A program made the translations under genes and the position numbers. Positions 10,124 to 22,722 of a stretch of DNA of 64,000 bases are shown here, piece by piece (within the stretch, counting starts at the first letter, position 1; each line of letters opens with the position of its first letter). Origin of the DNA: Platerodrilus igneus (Eukaryota > Arthropoda > Insecta > Coleoptera > Lycidae); contig JARFIW010001469.1 in NCBI GenBank assembly GCA_036346225.1, forward strand, positions 10,820,001 through 10,884,000, written 5' to 3'. Under the pieces are notes generated by a model. The model saw only the letters and a list, made by a program, of their open reading frames with translations, was not told the DNA's origin and did not search any database.

Positions 10124-11548
10124 TCTGCGAGTCGGAGCGTGGAATTTCAGAAGTATGAAGCAAGTAGGTAAGCTAGAGAACTTAAAAATTGAATGGATAG
10201 GTTAGCACTGGACATAGTAGGGATCATTGAAGTTCGGTTGCCCAAGGCGGGGGATTTTTGGGGTGGAGACTTCAGGGTAATTCATACAGGATCAGCGGAA
10301 GGAAATTCTGGTGTGGGGATAGTTATGCGAAATTCCATAGGGCACTGTGTAGAAAACTACTTACAAAAAATTAGAATCAAAACCTGTATAAATACAGTAA
10401 TAATACAAGTTTACATGCCCACCTCCAGCCACAGTGAGAAATAGACGATCAACAAAGATACTAAGATACGTAAAAGGACATGGAAATTTAATAATTACGG
10501 GGGATTTTAATGCAGCGGTAGATGAGGCTAGATAAGGAGCGGTAGTAGATTTATTTGGTTTAGGCACGAGAAACGACAGTGGAAATAGTTCGATAGAATT
10601 TTGCGACAAAGGCAATTTAACCGTCACAAACATATTATTTCAACATCATGCTAAAAAACGATACACGTGGAAGAAGATGCAGGGGATATAGGAAGATATC
10701 AAATAGATTACATTCTTATTAGACAACAGTTTAGGAATCAAATAAAAGGCTGTAGAAGCTATCCAGAAGCAGATATAGACACTGACCACGACATCGTGAT
10801 TATGAAGGCCGCTCTTAAATTTAAAAATTTGAAAAAAAAGGAATGGAAAAGGGCACTTTGACGTTGAGAAACTAAAAGATAAAGATATCCACGAAAGATT
10901 TGAAAAAAGTCAAATGAATTGCTGAAAGATATCGGGACAATTTCTGATACTAAGAAAGTAGAAACAGAATGGACTAACATTAAATCCAGCTTAGACATGG
11001 CGGCCAGAGATATTCTGGGGTATACACAAAAAGAAAATAGGAAACCCTAGATAATAAAAGATATCTTGAATTTAATAGATGAAAGACGAAAATACAAAAA
11101 TAGATCAGACGAAACAGGAAAACAGAGATACAAAGCCATAAAATGGGAAATTATTTGCAAATGCAGGAAAGCTAAAGAACAATGGATTGATAGAAAGTGC
11201 AAAGAGGTACAAACTAAGATTGAAATAGAAAAGACAGACGCAGCATACAAACTAATTAGAATCAATTTTGGGGATATAAATATGTAGAAAACAGTAAAAA
11301 ATAGGAGAGATAGGATGATAGGTCACATACTACGGCATGAGAGAATAGTGCGGAATATATTAGAAGCAGAGATAGGAAAAAAAAAGAGAAGTAGAAGTAG
11401 ACCTAGGTTAGACTATTGCACACAGGTAGTGAAAGATGTAAGATATGGTAATTTCAGGACAATGTGCAGAATAGAAATTGATGTAGGTACGCATCCAACC
11501 AGTCCCAAGATGGAAAAACTAATGACGAAAAAAGTTACCTATACTTAA
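10124..11548 (+). pseudogene. RTE-like non-LTR retrotransposon, internally deleted
   Basis: This is the remnant of the single long ORF of an RTE-like element. The N-terminal part is an AP-type endonuclease (exonuclease-endonuclease-phosphatase fold): LRVGAWNFRSM at about 10126, DIVGIIEVRLP, GVGIVMRN, then TGDFNAAVDEA near 10500 and RYQIDYILIRQ near 10690. The linker (RRKYKNRSDETGKQRYK) ends near 11285. The sequence then jumps directly to the extreme C terminus (RRDRMIGHILRHE, then RPRLDYCTQVVKD). The whole reverse transcriptase, present in the copy at 30650-34640, is missing. Several stops and shifts occur. The copy could not have moved by itself. Confidence 0.82.
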
Positions 11549-14396
11549 ACATTAGGTTTACTTTAGGTTTACTGCGAGAATTACGAGCTGTGGCTTTAGG
11601 GTTGAATTGTGGTTTTCTTCTTTCTTTCTTTTTATTGCTATTTCAGAGGGGTAGCGTCCTATAGACTGCAGCTCGCCATTTTTGAAATAATTTGGTTGTT
11701 CTGCCGGATAGATATGTACATATTCTGTTTTAATTAAAGGCTTCTTTTTTGTATGTTTTGTTGTAAGTTGTGAATGAGTGAGTGCATTTTTTCTTTTATT
11801 TTTCAGGCCTGCCTCTATTTTTGGTATTAATACAACCCCACCTACTTGCCGATTGAACCCGGTCATTTTCTTTCTTCTTTCCTTGTTCTTTTTTTTAGGC
11901 TACGTTGATGCACGTAGCAACGTACATATGTGATATTGTGTTTCTTTATATCAACGTTATAACATTGATTAACCACAGGACTAAAAACAGTTCACTGTAT
12001 ATATTTTAAAAATTTTGTATATTACTACTAGGATTAAGAAAATTAGGTTAAGGCAATTTAAGAACGGTATTCATTATTTTGCAAAGATTTTTGCACTATT
12101 TAAATTCTCTGGGATGCGCTGGATAAATGTTGTTTGGTATGTGAGTTGGTTTACCTTTTATAACATGTTGATTTCTTAAGGGTTTCTACATAAATTTTCT
12201 TTCTTGAGGTTTCCTTTTTCTTTCTGTGTGACCCACCCCACTCTTCGACGTTTTAGCTAGCACCGCATGACTTCTTTCAATTCCTTTTTTGTTGCGGTAC
12301 TGGGTGCGGGCTAATTTTCTTTGCTTACTTTACTATTTTCCTTCTTGTCCGCACGGAATATTGTAACAAGCTGTCGTCATTCAAAAGTTGTTTTTAAATA
12401 ACTAAATTACTTGCTCCAACAAATATTAAATTGACTTAGAATTAAGTTAGATTATTTTGACATGCATAAGCTTGAAATGATTACTTTAGTCATCAGATTT
12501 ATACTAAATGAAAATTCAGTGCAGGTATTTATTAACTTTTGATGATGACCTTAAAAATTTTTAAATTTTAATAACCAGTGAAGTAAAGTATTCAGATCTA
12601 AAAGCTAACATAGAGATCGTACCAACGATATTTGCTTCTTTTATGTTATAGCGGTTTTTATTTTTAATATTTCTCACTTAGGCCCTTAGGGAAGAGATAG
12701 AACAACAATTCGGAACTGAAAGGGACTTGAACCTTTTACGCGTGTTAGTTGGAACTATAAAAACTTGCTGCTCCGGCGGCTAGCTTGGCTATTATCCCAT
12801 GGGAGATCATGAGATAGGGCAGGTTTGAAATATTCTTTGTGACACGGAAAATTAAATAAAGTGAAGTTGTACGCCACTGTATTTAGCAAGTATTAAAAAG
12901 AGGTGATTTTAAGGTAGATACAGAAACCTTATTGGAATGGATCACTCAAAACTTTTAATTTACCTTTCGTAGAAAATTAAATCTACTAAAATCAGAAAGT
13001 ATCTATTGTATAACAAATAACTTTTATTCAATAAAAAATTAAATCAATTCACAAGACTTAGTGATGTTAAAAAAATTATTATTCAAAGAACATTTTGTCG
13101 CTCAAGACTTAAATAAGCATCAGATCTGATAATCACGTACATACTATAATTTAAATTATTTTACAATGGTTATTGCTGAAAATTTTAAGTGTATACAATT
13201 TGGATCAATTGATACTTTCTAGAAATCATATACTTCAAGTAAAAAATTTAATTAATTAGCACAAGCTTATGATGTTTGACAATGGGGTACCAAGTCATAC
13301 AACCTTGAACTTTGCGGCTCGGGACATAGCTGTAGTAGAAGAAAGAGCTACAAAAGCAATTAATAGACACTTTTGGGGTCCAGCAAAAGTCAGTTACCTT
13401 CACCACTAGGCTAGTATTGTACCTGATGGTACCATCAAGATTACAAACTTGTTGGTCGTTTAGAAGTTACCCTAAGACGGGCAAGTGATTTCCACCCCTA
13501 CGTCCTGTTGTCTGACTGTCTCATTATTGTGGTTGTTAACCCTACAGGTAGTATACGCATCAATGACTTTTTAACTCGCTTGTCGTAAAGATATTGTGGA
13601 AGTGAGCGCATTTAGAAAATTATTTGCCAGGACCGTTCCAGCGGGAGAAGTCTTATCAGAACAAAAGTTTTAATACCCACGCGACTGTGTATGAAACAAG
13701 TTGGAAGCTATGAGGTATATCTTGAACAATAAGGTGTTTATACCTGTTTTGGATAACTAAATAGTTATTTGTGACTTTACAAAACAGGTTTCATAACAGC
13801 TGGATTGTTTTCTGCAAGAATGTGGGTACGAAATGTTGAAATTAGCCTTGTAATTGAACCAAATTAGAAAATAACAACGAGCTTGTTTTCCATATGGGAC
13901 CAAGGAATTATTAAAAATTGAGGATCGACCCAATCCTGTAAATACATAGTTTTGACCATTCCGCTTATTCCTGTAGATTTCTAATTTGTTTCAACTAGCA
14001 ATTTTTTCCCTTCAACAAAAAAATTATTACAATGTTAATAATTAAATTAAGCGAATGAACTCAGCCGTTATTTTAAATCTAGACTCGACCTGTTTAGATT
14101 ATTCTAGTATATGTATATTTTATTGAGACCTGTAATTGAAAATCAAAATTTTGATTTATTTCAGAAATAAAAGTTAGTAAGTTTTAGTTATTCTAATACC
14201 ATTATTACTTGTTTTGGGTCATAAATAGTGATTCCGTTGTATTTACTAATTGTGGCTTTCCTTTTCAGGTGCAGTCCCTCCTAGTGGGAACCCTTAATGA
14301 GGGTTCTCAGGGTGTTTGTTTTGTTGTTATAAACATTAGGGTTTCTATCTCTCCTGTTGTGCATTATTCCATCTAATATGTAGGAGTATTAGAGGC
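11549..14396. other. No recognisable gene
   Basis: This AT-rich stretch has no open frame with a recognisable domain. The region 12690-12830 has a patch of higher GC without coding character. Pyrimidine-rich runs occur near 11600-11650 and 12195-12235. I see no repeat shared with the rest of the window. Confidence 0.5.
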
Positions 14397-14406
14397 ATAG
14401 ACGACC

Positions 14407-14703
14407 GGCGGCTCTGTGACGTAATTGGTATGCGTGTGACTACTACGTCCAAGGTCCCGTGTTCAAATCCCGACACGGTCCGCTTGAAAAATGTTAGGAA
14501 GCATTTTTTAAAAAATACGCCCTCGTTCGGATGAGAGGTAAAATGAAGCTTCCGTGTGTGAGTGTTGTCACGAACGTTAAAGATCCTTACCTTGCTTGGA
14601 ACAGCAAGGGTGCGGCAAAATTCAAAATTTTCTAGGTAAAAAAACTCGATTCCTAGTCAATGTAGTACCTTCGGGTGGAGCATTGGAAAATCACATGTAG
14701 GGT
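14407..14703 (+). repeat. tRNA-derived SINE
   Basis: The head (GGCGGCTCTGTGACGTAATTGG, up to the CCGCTTG boundary near 14487) is tRNA-like. It has an A-box-like block and a B-box block, GTTCAAATCCC. The body is the same as in 47561-47859, including AGGTAAAAT, GTTGTCACG, CCTTGCTTGGAACAGCAAGG and the tail GGAGCATTGGAAAATCAC. Imperfect target duplications flank it: ATAGACGACC at 14397-14406 and ATAGGCGACC at 14704-14713. Confidence 0.85.
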
Positions 14704-15217
14704 ATAGGCGACCTCCCTTTCCTCCATACACTTGTTAGCTAGCAATGTAAACAATAAGCCTACGACCACTCTCATGCCCACTGCAGGGCTCGTGCTCGAG
14801 CTATGCCGTGGTTGCGCTGTATCTTCATTTAAAGCCGTTTATCTTTTAACACCTTGGCTTTGTTTTGTGGTAACTAATATGCCTTTGACCTACCAGTACA
14901 AGGAATAGATAAAGGTGTTTCAGGTCCAACTTCAATTTCCCCCAGGTATCAAATTTTTTTTATTACAATACAAGTATTAGATATTATTAATTAATTGTTT
15001 AAAATACATGGAATCAATTAAGCATAATTGCCTCTAGTGAAGTAATTAACATCAAATAAATACTAATTCGCAAAAATAGTATTGGGTTGCATTTTTCTTT
15101 TGGTCCATACAAATGAGACTGGGCCCGTCAGTTGTAAAACATGGTAAGTTCATAAAAGGGGTAAAATAATTTGAAGTGAATCCCAGACAAAAACAAGTTC
15201 ATTCTTATAGAAACTAT

Positions 15218-15338
15218 TGTTACGAGCTATTATTAGGCAACCCATCAAACACACAAATGCCGTAAGCAATATATATTTCTACAGAAGCCTCGAACTTTCA
15301 AGCACATACCGGAGTATGAATCATCTATTTAATTCAGG

Positions 15339-15340
<2 letters not shown>
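15218..15340 (+). repeat. Family M solo LTR, left part (split by family U element)
   Basis: TGTTACGAGCTATTATTAGG to AATTCAGGT matches the first 125 bases of the GAGCTACTAGTAGG subtype of family M LTR, as at 53511. The match stops at the TATA box. It resumes at 22721. The bases before it, CTAT (15214-15217), are repeated after the right part at 23131-23134, so both parts belong to a single solo LTR with a 4-bp target duplication. Confidence 0.9.

Positions 15341-15374
<34 letters not shown>
15341..15374. repeat. (TA)n microsatellite at the family U insertion point
   Basis: About 17 TA units replace the TATA box of the family M LTR. A longer (AT)n run (22677-22720) lies on the other side of the inserted element. 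Neither is explained by a 4-6 bp target duplication, so the TATA box had probably expanded before or after insertion. Confidence 0.8.
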
Positions 15375-15376
<2 letters not shown>

Positions 15377-17486
15377 CTCATATTTAGACCAGGGTAGAAA
15401 ATTAAATAATCACATCAAATAATTTTAATCACCGTGTAGAAGCTTTGGGAAGAGGTACGCTTTATTAAAACCGTGAAGCATAAAAGGTTATTAGTTTCAT
15501 TAAACATAAGAGATTTAAATCATGTACAAGACGCTTTATATCAAAAGAAACAGTATTAACAAGCTCTACGGGTAATGTAATTATTCCTAAACAAATGGAA
15601 ATTACGTGCAAAATTTATATTAATTAACCCTATTTTAAGTAACCAGTAGTAAAACAAAGTGTACACATAATAATTAATATTTAACTTGTATTCGCTAAAA
15701 ATGAAAGGATAGAAGTCAATTTTAATTGAAGTTAATTGAACCGTTAGTAACATATAATATCTATAAAAACTTGTAAAAACCCAATAAAATAAAGCTCTGG
15801 GAATTAATATTATGTTTGAACACCTGGGTTTATTTAAAAAGCTCATTCGGCGAAAATTGCAGATAATTAATGGTTCAGAGAATCTTGTAGAAACCGTCGC
15901 ATAATAGTTACGAGAAATGCTAAAGGTGGGTTATTTCACACTCCACATGGACTAAAATATAATCGATAATAAAGAATATCAATTTGCACCAATACGAACA
16001 GGTTAGAAAAGGAAAGAGAAAATGCGTCAAGCAAAGACACATATAGTAAAAGGCGTGAGTAGCGCAACGTCATGGGGTTGCGATTGGTTGAAAGTAAAAA
16101 GCAAACTTGAGAGGTAAAAATAACAGTTCGGTATAAAAGTCAATTAGTTATTTCCAGACTTTGCGTGCCGTGTTGAAATTTCTGAGATTTAAATGGGGCG
16201 AGTACAAAATTCGTAAAAACCGACGCACAGGCTACGGACTGGGAACATAGAATGACGAAATTCTAGAAACTGGCCGTTTTTGAGACTCGACCGACAGACA
16301 GGCTTTTTGCTATATATACCGAGGTGAATATAAACAAGCTCTCTTAGACTTTTGACTATTCGATGCGTTAAAAGCTCTTACATCCGCGACTTGATTGAAG
16401 ATGTTAAACAGTGCATTTTAGTTTGATAAAATAATTTAAAATTTTGCTCGTATATTTTAGTGATTCAAAATAGTTGGTTATTTACGTGCTAACATGAATG
16501 TACTTCAGTGCACTTAGATACAAGGTAATAAAATTTAGTTTCACTGTACCAATTAACAAAATTTACAACGACAAATGTATACACAAAAGTAGGCAGTTTT
16601 TGGCGTATATTGGTGAAAGAAGTATGAAGTTATTTGCTATTTTTCGGGGTGTTAATAATTAAATGGTTCAAATACGTATCTGGATCCACGAAACAAGGGT
16701 CAGATATACATAGATGAGTTCCGGAAAAGCCCAGAAACAACTTTAAATAAATGGTGATGAAGAAAATTTTAAAAGCGTCGAGAATTAGAAGCCGTAAATA
16801 TACTCCTGTTGGAATGGTGTGATTAACTAAAGGGACGATGTAATTTGAAGCTACGAGGACAGTAACCTTCAGGTAAATTATACTATTTTGTTTGACATTT
16901 TGTGTGTGTTGAATAACTTTATAATTGATTTACTTTAAATGGACATTAGTGAAATTGTACTAACCATAAAATTTTAATTTTAAGATGAAATTTGCTTGTT
17001 TAAGTAGAAAGGGGTATTTAGTTTTGATGTTCTGGATTATGATGAAAATTTGGGTATGTCTTTGAGCTCAATTAGACGAACCTGGTTAATTAACGTAAAG
17101 GGGTGGTAGATGCTCCCTTTATACTCAGACTCCGGTCTGCTTATATTGTTATATTAATTAGTAGGCATCCAACAAGGACTTTAATTCTGGATGCACATTA
17201 AAATGATAATAAAATTAATCTTGAAATTCTTTTTAAAACTGAAATTTATGCTGAGTTTTAATTTTGAAATTTTAATGTATTCTGAATATTGATGTAAATA
17301 GAGTTAACGTTGATGTTTTTGGTAGGAATGTGTTGTTTTTTTTTATGAATGAGGAGGTTTATAACATTAGGTGAGCAGCCGAGGCGAAAAGAGCAAGCAC
17401 AGCCGTTTATGACGCCCAATCTGTGGGACTAGAATTTTTTTGTTGAAAGGACCCAGTTCCCGCATTCAAAGGAGAATATCACAGCA
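15375..17486 (+). repeat. 5' LTR of the family U element
   Basis: The LTR runs from TACTCATATTTAGACC to ATATCACAGCA, 2112 bp. It contains a TATA box (GCTATATATACC) near 16309-16320. It matches 20569-22676 throughout, with only scattered differences. Open frames inside it (15556-15846 on the minus strand and its twin at 20750-20947) are chance frames in AT-rich DNA. Confidence 0.93.
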
Positions 17487-17488
17487 AA

Positions 17489-17512
17489 TTTTGGCGACCA
17501 CAACGTGAGGGC
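17489..17512 (+). other. Possible primer binding site of the family U element
   Basis: TTTTGGCGACCACAACGTG begins three bases after the LTR. It resembles, with two small changes, the lysine-tRNA type primer site (TGGCG..CAACGTG). The primer assignment is tentative. Confidence 0.45.
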
Positions 17513-17633
17513 TCGAGTTCCAAATAAAATTTTTGTTATTTTATTCCAGGAAACTGGCGATCTGAGAAAGAGAGTTTCTGTTTGTGTATAAATTTAAGAG
17601 TATTTTTAGAGTGTGTGTGAGTGATTAGAACGT

Positions 17634-18998
17634 ATGCAGAGAAAAGAGTGGTTAAGGAGTCAAGGAGTGGAAATTGGAAGTGACGATAGTGCATTGTGTG
17701 AGAAAAATTCTAAAATGGAAGAAGCTGGAGGCAGTAGAGATCAGTCGAGGACGGAATCAGGGGATCAAGGAAATGAGTTAATGATGAGAATGTTAGAGGA
17801 AATGCGATTAGCTAGGGAAGAATCTAATAGAGCTAGAGAAGAATCGAATAGAGCGAGGAGGAGTCCAACCAAAAATTAGAGCAGATTAGCGGGAAAATTG
17901 AACAAAATACTAAAGAATTTAAAAATAGTCTTACCGTGAAACTGGGGGAAGTAGAAAATAGGGTTGAAAAAAATGAGCGTGATATTACAGGTCTTCGACA
18001 GGAAATGGGACATTTAAGGTCCGAAGTACGCATGTTCTGTGAAGAAGAGATTAATGTAAAATGACTGAAGTGACGGACTCATGTAGGGATCAGTTAGGCA
18101 GGGTAGAACGCGAAGTTAGTAGTATCAAATACAACATGTCAAATTTAACGGGGGATGGTCCCAGATTTTCTACAGGTGGAGTATCATTGGACCAACACAT
18201 GAAGTTTTATGGCGATAACAGGGTAAATCCACAAATTTTTATTAATAGTGTAAGAAATCTAGTGGGAAATTTATTTGACGAACAGACTAAACTAAATACG
18301 ATAAAGGCTTTATTAAAGGACAATGCGGAGGCATGGTACAATTTAGTAGGACAGGACATAGACACGTATCAGGACTTTGAAAACAAATTTTTACAACATT
18401 ACTGGAGTGATCACAAACAGGATCAGATTAGGGACGACTTGATTACAGGAAAATTTAAGGGAGAGTTTGCAGGTTCTAGGAGCAATATGCCATCCGCAAA
18501 TACAGTGTGGCCAAACAACTGAATCCACCATTGACGGACAGACAGATAATCAAGTACCTATCACGACATTTTGAACTGGAAATTAGACAACACGTGGCCT
18601 TACAAAACATCACAGAACGGGAGACGTTTTTGGAATACTTACAGAGATATGACGATGTATGTGTTGGACGGACAAGAGAGATACGAGAACGAAACGTTAA
18701 CACAGTTAGGTTTGACAACAGGACACCGAATTATCCGAGACGGCCTGACTACAACAGAAATTTTCGACCGAATTGGGAACGACGAGGACAGGAATACAGG
18801 AGCAATAGTGCGACTAGGGGACCGACACCAAGACCTAGTTACACGCGACAGAACAGTTTACCGGAGGTAAACAGGACTGTGACCAGCACGCCGAATAGAG
18901 ACAGGGACACGGATATTAACACGAGGAGGACGTACGCACAGGTTGTAGAAGGACAACCAGGACCAAGCACGGAAAACAGGATGGGACAGGATTTTTAG
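17634..18998 (+). pseudogene. gag: gag of the family U element (frameshifted)
   Basis: Three overlapping open stretches make up a capsid gene. The first (17634-17879) begins with ATG and carries the repeated phrase AREESNR in a highly charged, coiled-coil region that continues in another frame to about 18057. The second (18061-18522) is the capsid core, with MKFYGDNRVNPQIFINSV and AEAWYNLVGQD. The third (to 18998) continues it (LSRHFELEIRQHV) and ends in a tail rich in Arg, Asn, Pro and Thr. I see no CCHC knuckle; the basic tail may take its place in RNA binding. At least two frameshifts (near 17860 and 18470) and one stop break the frame. Confidence 0.8.
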
Positions 18999-19115
18999 AA
19001 CGCGACAGACCACTAGATTTCTGTGTAAATGTATATGAACATCCACGTGAATTTTTCAAAATTGAGGAGGAAGTAGAGCCAGAAACTGTAGAAAATTATG
19101 TTTGCCAATTATTAA

Positions 19116-19838
19116 TTTAGAAATTTTGAAAATAATGTAGAAGTATTACTTGATACAGGGGCAGAGGCGAGTTTAATATCGGAGGAATTCGTCAGCAAAA
19201 TTAGGGATAAGGTTTGTGATAGAATTATGCCTATAAAACGTAGCCATTTAGTAGCTCCAAATAAAAAGAAGTTTGCTGTAGTAAATAGTGTTGTGGTGCT
19301 TAGGATAGATATAGGAGGTTTTAGCTGTGAACAGGAGTTTGTAATTGTACCTGGACTGAAGTTTCAGAGCATTTTAGGTGTTGACTGTATGATGAAGTTA
19401 GGGGTTTTGATAGATATGGAAAGGAAGGTAGTAAGGATTAAAGATAGGGTAGTGCCATGGAAGGGCAGTTATGAAGTCACAGAGAATGACACGGGGTTTA
19501 GTATTAATGTAGTAGAGGTGGAGGATGATGAAGGTAAACAGATCAACACAATAAGATGTCCAGAGGATAGGAGAGTAGAGGTTCAAGCTTTATTACAAAA
19601 ACATGCAGAATTAGTGGGGGTAGAAGCAACAGCAGCATATCGGGAGCAGGTGAAAGCAGAATTATTTTTGATGAGGTTAAGTGGCAAGTTTGTTTTTAAT
19701 AAAGTAGATTTAAGGAATTCATTCTGGCGGATTCCATTACACAAAAATTCTAGAAGGTACATAGGATTTTCCATAGAGGGAAAAATCGATAATTGTAAAG
19801 TAGTATCGTTTGGTTTGTCGGCAGAAAGGAAACAATAA
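19116..19838 (+). pseudogene. pol: Protease plus a stub of reverse transcriptase, family U element
   Basis: The frame opens after a stop at 19113 and contains the aspartic protease motif LLDTGAEASLI (Asp codon 19152-19154), then LKFQSILGVDCMMKLG. After about 170 codons it jumps into a piece of reverse transcriptase (KFVFNKVDLRNSFWRIPL, near 19690-19735, and VVSFGLS near 19800). The polymerase YxDD box, RNase H and integrase do not follow. The missing connection between protease and RT, and everything after the FGL motif, point to internal deletions of several kilobases compared with a normal pol gene. Confidence 0.82.
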
Positions 19839-20552
19839 TAAATGAGAAACAGGCAAGTGTAGGGACTGAAGAAGAAGTAATATTTAAAAGTCAGGATAAT
19901 AGGGATGATAAGTTTATTGTATGTGAGATAATAAGGACGATAAGTATAGATATAGAAGGGGGAGAGATAGGGATGAAGAGTATTAAGATGGTGAGAAGAA
20001 AGACTTGGAGGGTCAAGAAGAGAGTTAGATTTAAATAGGATAGGGATAGAATAGGTGTATATAGAAGAATAGAAGTAGGTGTGTATAGAAAATAAAGCTA
20101 GGTATAGGATAAATATGGGAGATAATTAGAAATAGGTTTAGGATGAGAATAAAGAGTAAATGTAGGAAGAAAAGAAGATAGGTTAAGTATAGATATTTCA
20201 TATAAGATTAGTGGAGAGTTAGGAATAGAGTAAGAGTAGGATAGGCATATAGGATTAGGTAGGGGGAAGTAAAGTATAGTGAAGATTAGTTAAAAGTTAG
20301 GAATAGGATAGGTATATAGGATGTATATAGGATTAGATGGATGAGTAGGATGAAGTTAGGGATAATTTCAGTTTATAGAATTAGGTGAGAGTTAGGAATA
20401 GGATAGGGATATAGGATAGGTGTAAATATTTTTTGGATTGGAGACAAAGTAGGTAAGTTAGATAGATAAGGGTAGAGAGAGATAGGCAATTTTTTGTAAT
20501 TTTTTGTCTAAATGCTTTATATTTGCATTCAAATAAGTGGGATTATTTGTAT
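19839..20552 (+). repeat. Purine-skewed degenerate tract before the family U 3' LTR
   Basis: About 700 bases are strongly enriched in A and G on the plus strand. Loosely repeated words include ATAGGATAG, TTAGGAATAG and AGATAGGGAT. There are no long open frames and almost no C. It sits where RNase H and integrase should be. It could be an amplified cryptic simple repeat that replaced coding sequence. Confidence 0.6.
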
Positions 20553-20568
20553 TCAAATAGGGGGAAAA
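20553..20568 (+). other. Polypurine tract of the family U element
   Basis: The run AAATAGGGGGAAAA ends directly at the 3' LTR boundary, the expected position of the plus-strand primer. Confidence 0.75.
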
Positions 20569-22674
20569 TACTCATATTTAGACCAGGGTAGAAAATTAAA
20601 TAATCACATCAAATAATTTTAATCACCGTGTAGAAGCTTTGGGAAGAGGTACGCTTTATTAAAACCGTGAAGCATAAAAGGTTATTAGTTTCATTAAACA
20701 TAAGAGATTTAAATCATGTACAAGACGCTTTATATCAAAAGAAACAGTATTAACAAGCTCTACGGGTAATGTAATTATTCCTAAACAAATGGAAATTACG
20801 TGCAAAATTTATATTAATTAACCCTATTTTAAGTAACCAGTAGTAAAACAAAGTGTACACATAATAATTAATATTTAACTTGTATTCGCTAAAAATGAAA
20901 GGATAGAAGTCAATTTTAATTGAAGTTAATTGAACCGTTAGTAACATATAATATCTATAAAAACTTGTAAAAACCCAATAAAATAAAGCTCTGGGAATTA
21001 ATATTATGTTTGAACACCTGGGTTTATTTAAAAGCTCATTCGGCGAAAATTGCAGATAATTAATGGTTCAGAGAATCTTGTAGAAACCGTCGCATAATAG
21101 TTACGAGAAATGCTAAAGGTGGGTTATTTCACACTCCACATGGACTAAAATATAATCGATAATAAAGAATATCAATTTGCACCAATACGAACAGGTTAGA
21201 AAAGGAAAGAAAAATGCGTCAAGCAAAGACACATATAGTAAAGGCGTGAGTAGCGCAACGTCATGGGGTTGCGATTGGTTGAAAGTAAAAAGCAAACTTG
21301 AGAGGTAAAAATAACAGTTTGGTATAAAAGTCAATTAGTTATTTCCAGACTTTGCGTGCCGTGTTGAAATTTCTGAGATTTAAATGGGGCGAGTACAAAA
21401 TTCGTAAAAACCGACGCACAGGCTACGGACTGGGAACATAGAATGACGAAATTCTAGAAACTGGCCGTTTTTGAGACTCGACCGACAGACAGGCTTTTTG
21501 CTATATATACCGAGGTGAATATAAACAAGCTCTCTTAGACTTTTGACTATTCGATGCGTTAAAAGCTCTTACATCCGCGACTTGATTGAAGATGTTAAAC
21601 AGTGCATTTTAGTTTGATAAAATAATTTAAAATTTTGCTCGTATATTTTAGTGATTCAAAATAGTTGGTTATTTACGTGCTAACATGAATGTACTTCAGT
21701 GCACTTAGATACAAGGTAATAAAATTTAGTTTCACTGTACCAATTAGCAAAATTTACAACGACAAATGTATACACAAAAGTAGGCAGTTTTGGCGTATAT
21801 TGGTGAAAGAAGTATGAAGTTATTTGCTATTTTTCGGGGTGTTAATAATTAAATGGTTCAAATACGTGTCTGGATCCACGAAACAAGGGTCAGATATACA
21901 CAGATGAGTTCCGGAAAAGCCCAGAAACAACTTTAAATAAATGGTGATTGAGAAAATTTTAAAAGCGTTGAGAATTAGAAGCCGTAAATATAATCCTGTT
22001 GGAATGGTGTGATTAACTAAAGGGACGATGTACTTTGAAGCTACGAGGACAGTAACCTTCAGGTAAATTATACTATTTTGTTTGACATTTTGTGTGTGTT
22101 GAATAACTTTATAATTGATTTACTTTAAATGGACATTAGTGAAATTGTACTAACCATAAAATTTTAATTTTAAGATGAAATTTGCTTGTTTAAGTAGAAA
22201 GGGGTATTTAGTTTTGATGTTCCGTAATATGATGAAAATTTGGGTATGTCTTTGAGCTCAATTAGACGAACCTGGTTAATTAACGTAAAGGGGTGGTAGA
22301 TGCTCCCTTTATACTCAGACTCCGGTCTGCTTATATTGTTATATTAATTAGTAGGCATCCGACAAGGACTTTGATTTTGGATGCACATTAAAATGATAAT
22401 AAAATTAATCTTGAAATGCTTTTTAAAACTGAAATTTATGCTGAGTTTTAATTTTGAAATTTTAATGTATTCTGAATATTGATGTAAATAGAGTTAACGT
22501 TGATGTTTTTGGTAGGAATGTGTTGTTTTTTTTTATGAATGAGGAGGTTTATAACATTAGGTGAGCAGCCGAGGCGAAAAGAGCAAGCACAGCCGTTTAT
22601 GACGCCCAATCTGTGGGACTAGAATTTTTTTGTTGAAAGGACCCAGTTCCCGCATTCAAAGGAGAATATCACAG

Positions 22675-22676
<2 letters not shown>
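20569..22676 (+). repeat. 3' LTR of the family U element
   Basis: The LTR is 2108 bp with the same start and end as 15375-17486. Differences are few: single-base changes and one- or two-base indels in homopolymers. It is followed by the (AT)n run. Confidence 0.93.

Positions 22677-22720
<44 letters not shown>

Positions 22721-22722
<2 letters not shown>

Larger units (their letters stand above)
15375..22676 (+). mobile_element. Family U LTR retrotransposon with 2.1-kb LTRs and a deleted interior
   Basis: Two nearly identical LTRs of about 2110 bp flank an interior of only 3.1 kb. The interior has a primer-binding-site-like start, gag, protease and a stub of reverse transcriptase, then a purine-rich tract and a polypurine tract. 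RNase H and integrase are absent. Very long LTRs recall the Ulysses/Osvaldo group of Ty3/gypsy elements, but that is a structural resemblance only. The element sits inside a family M solo LTR. It would have depended on another copy for integration. Confidence 0.9.

Noticed and set aside
15556..15846. Minus-strand frame in the family U LTR, repeated at 20750-20947
   Set aside because: Its repetition is explained by the two LTRs; no domain, and composition is that of AT-rich DNA.
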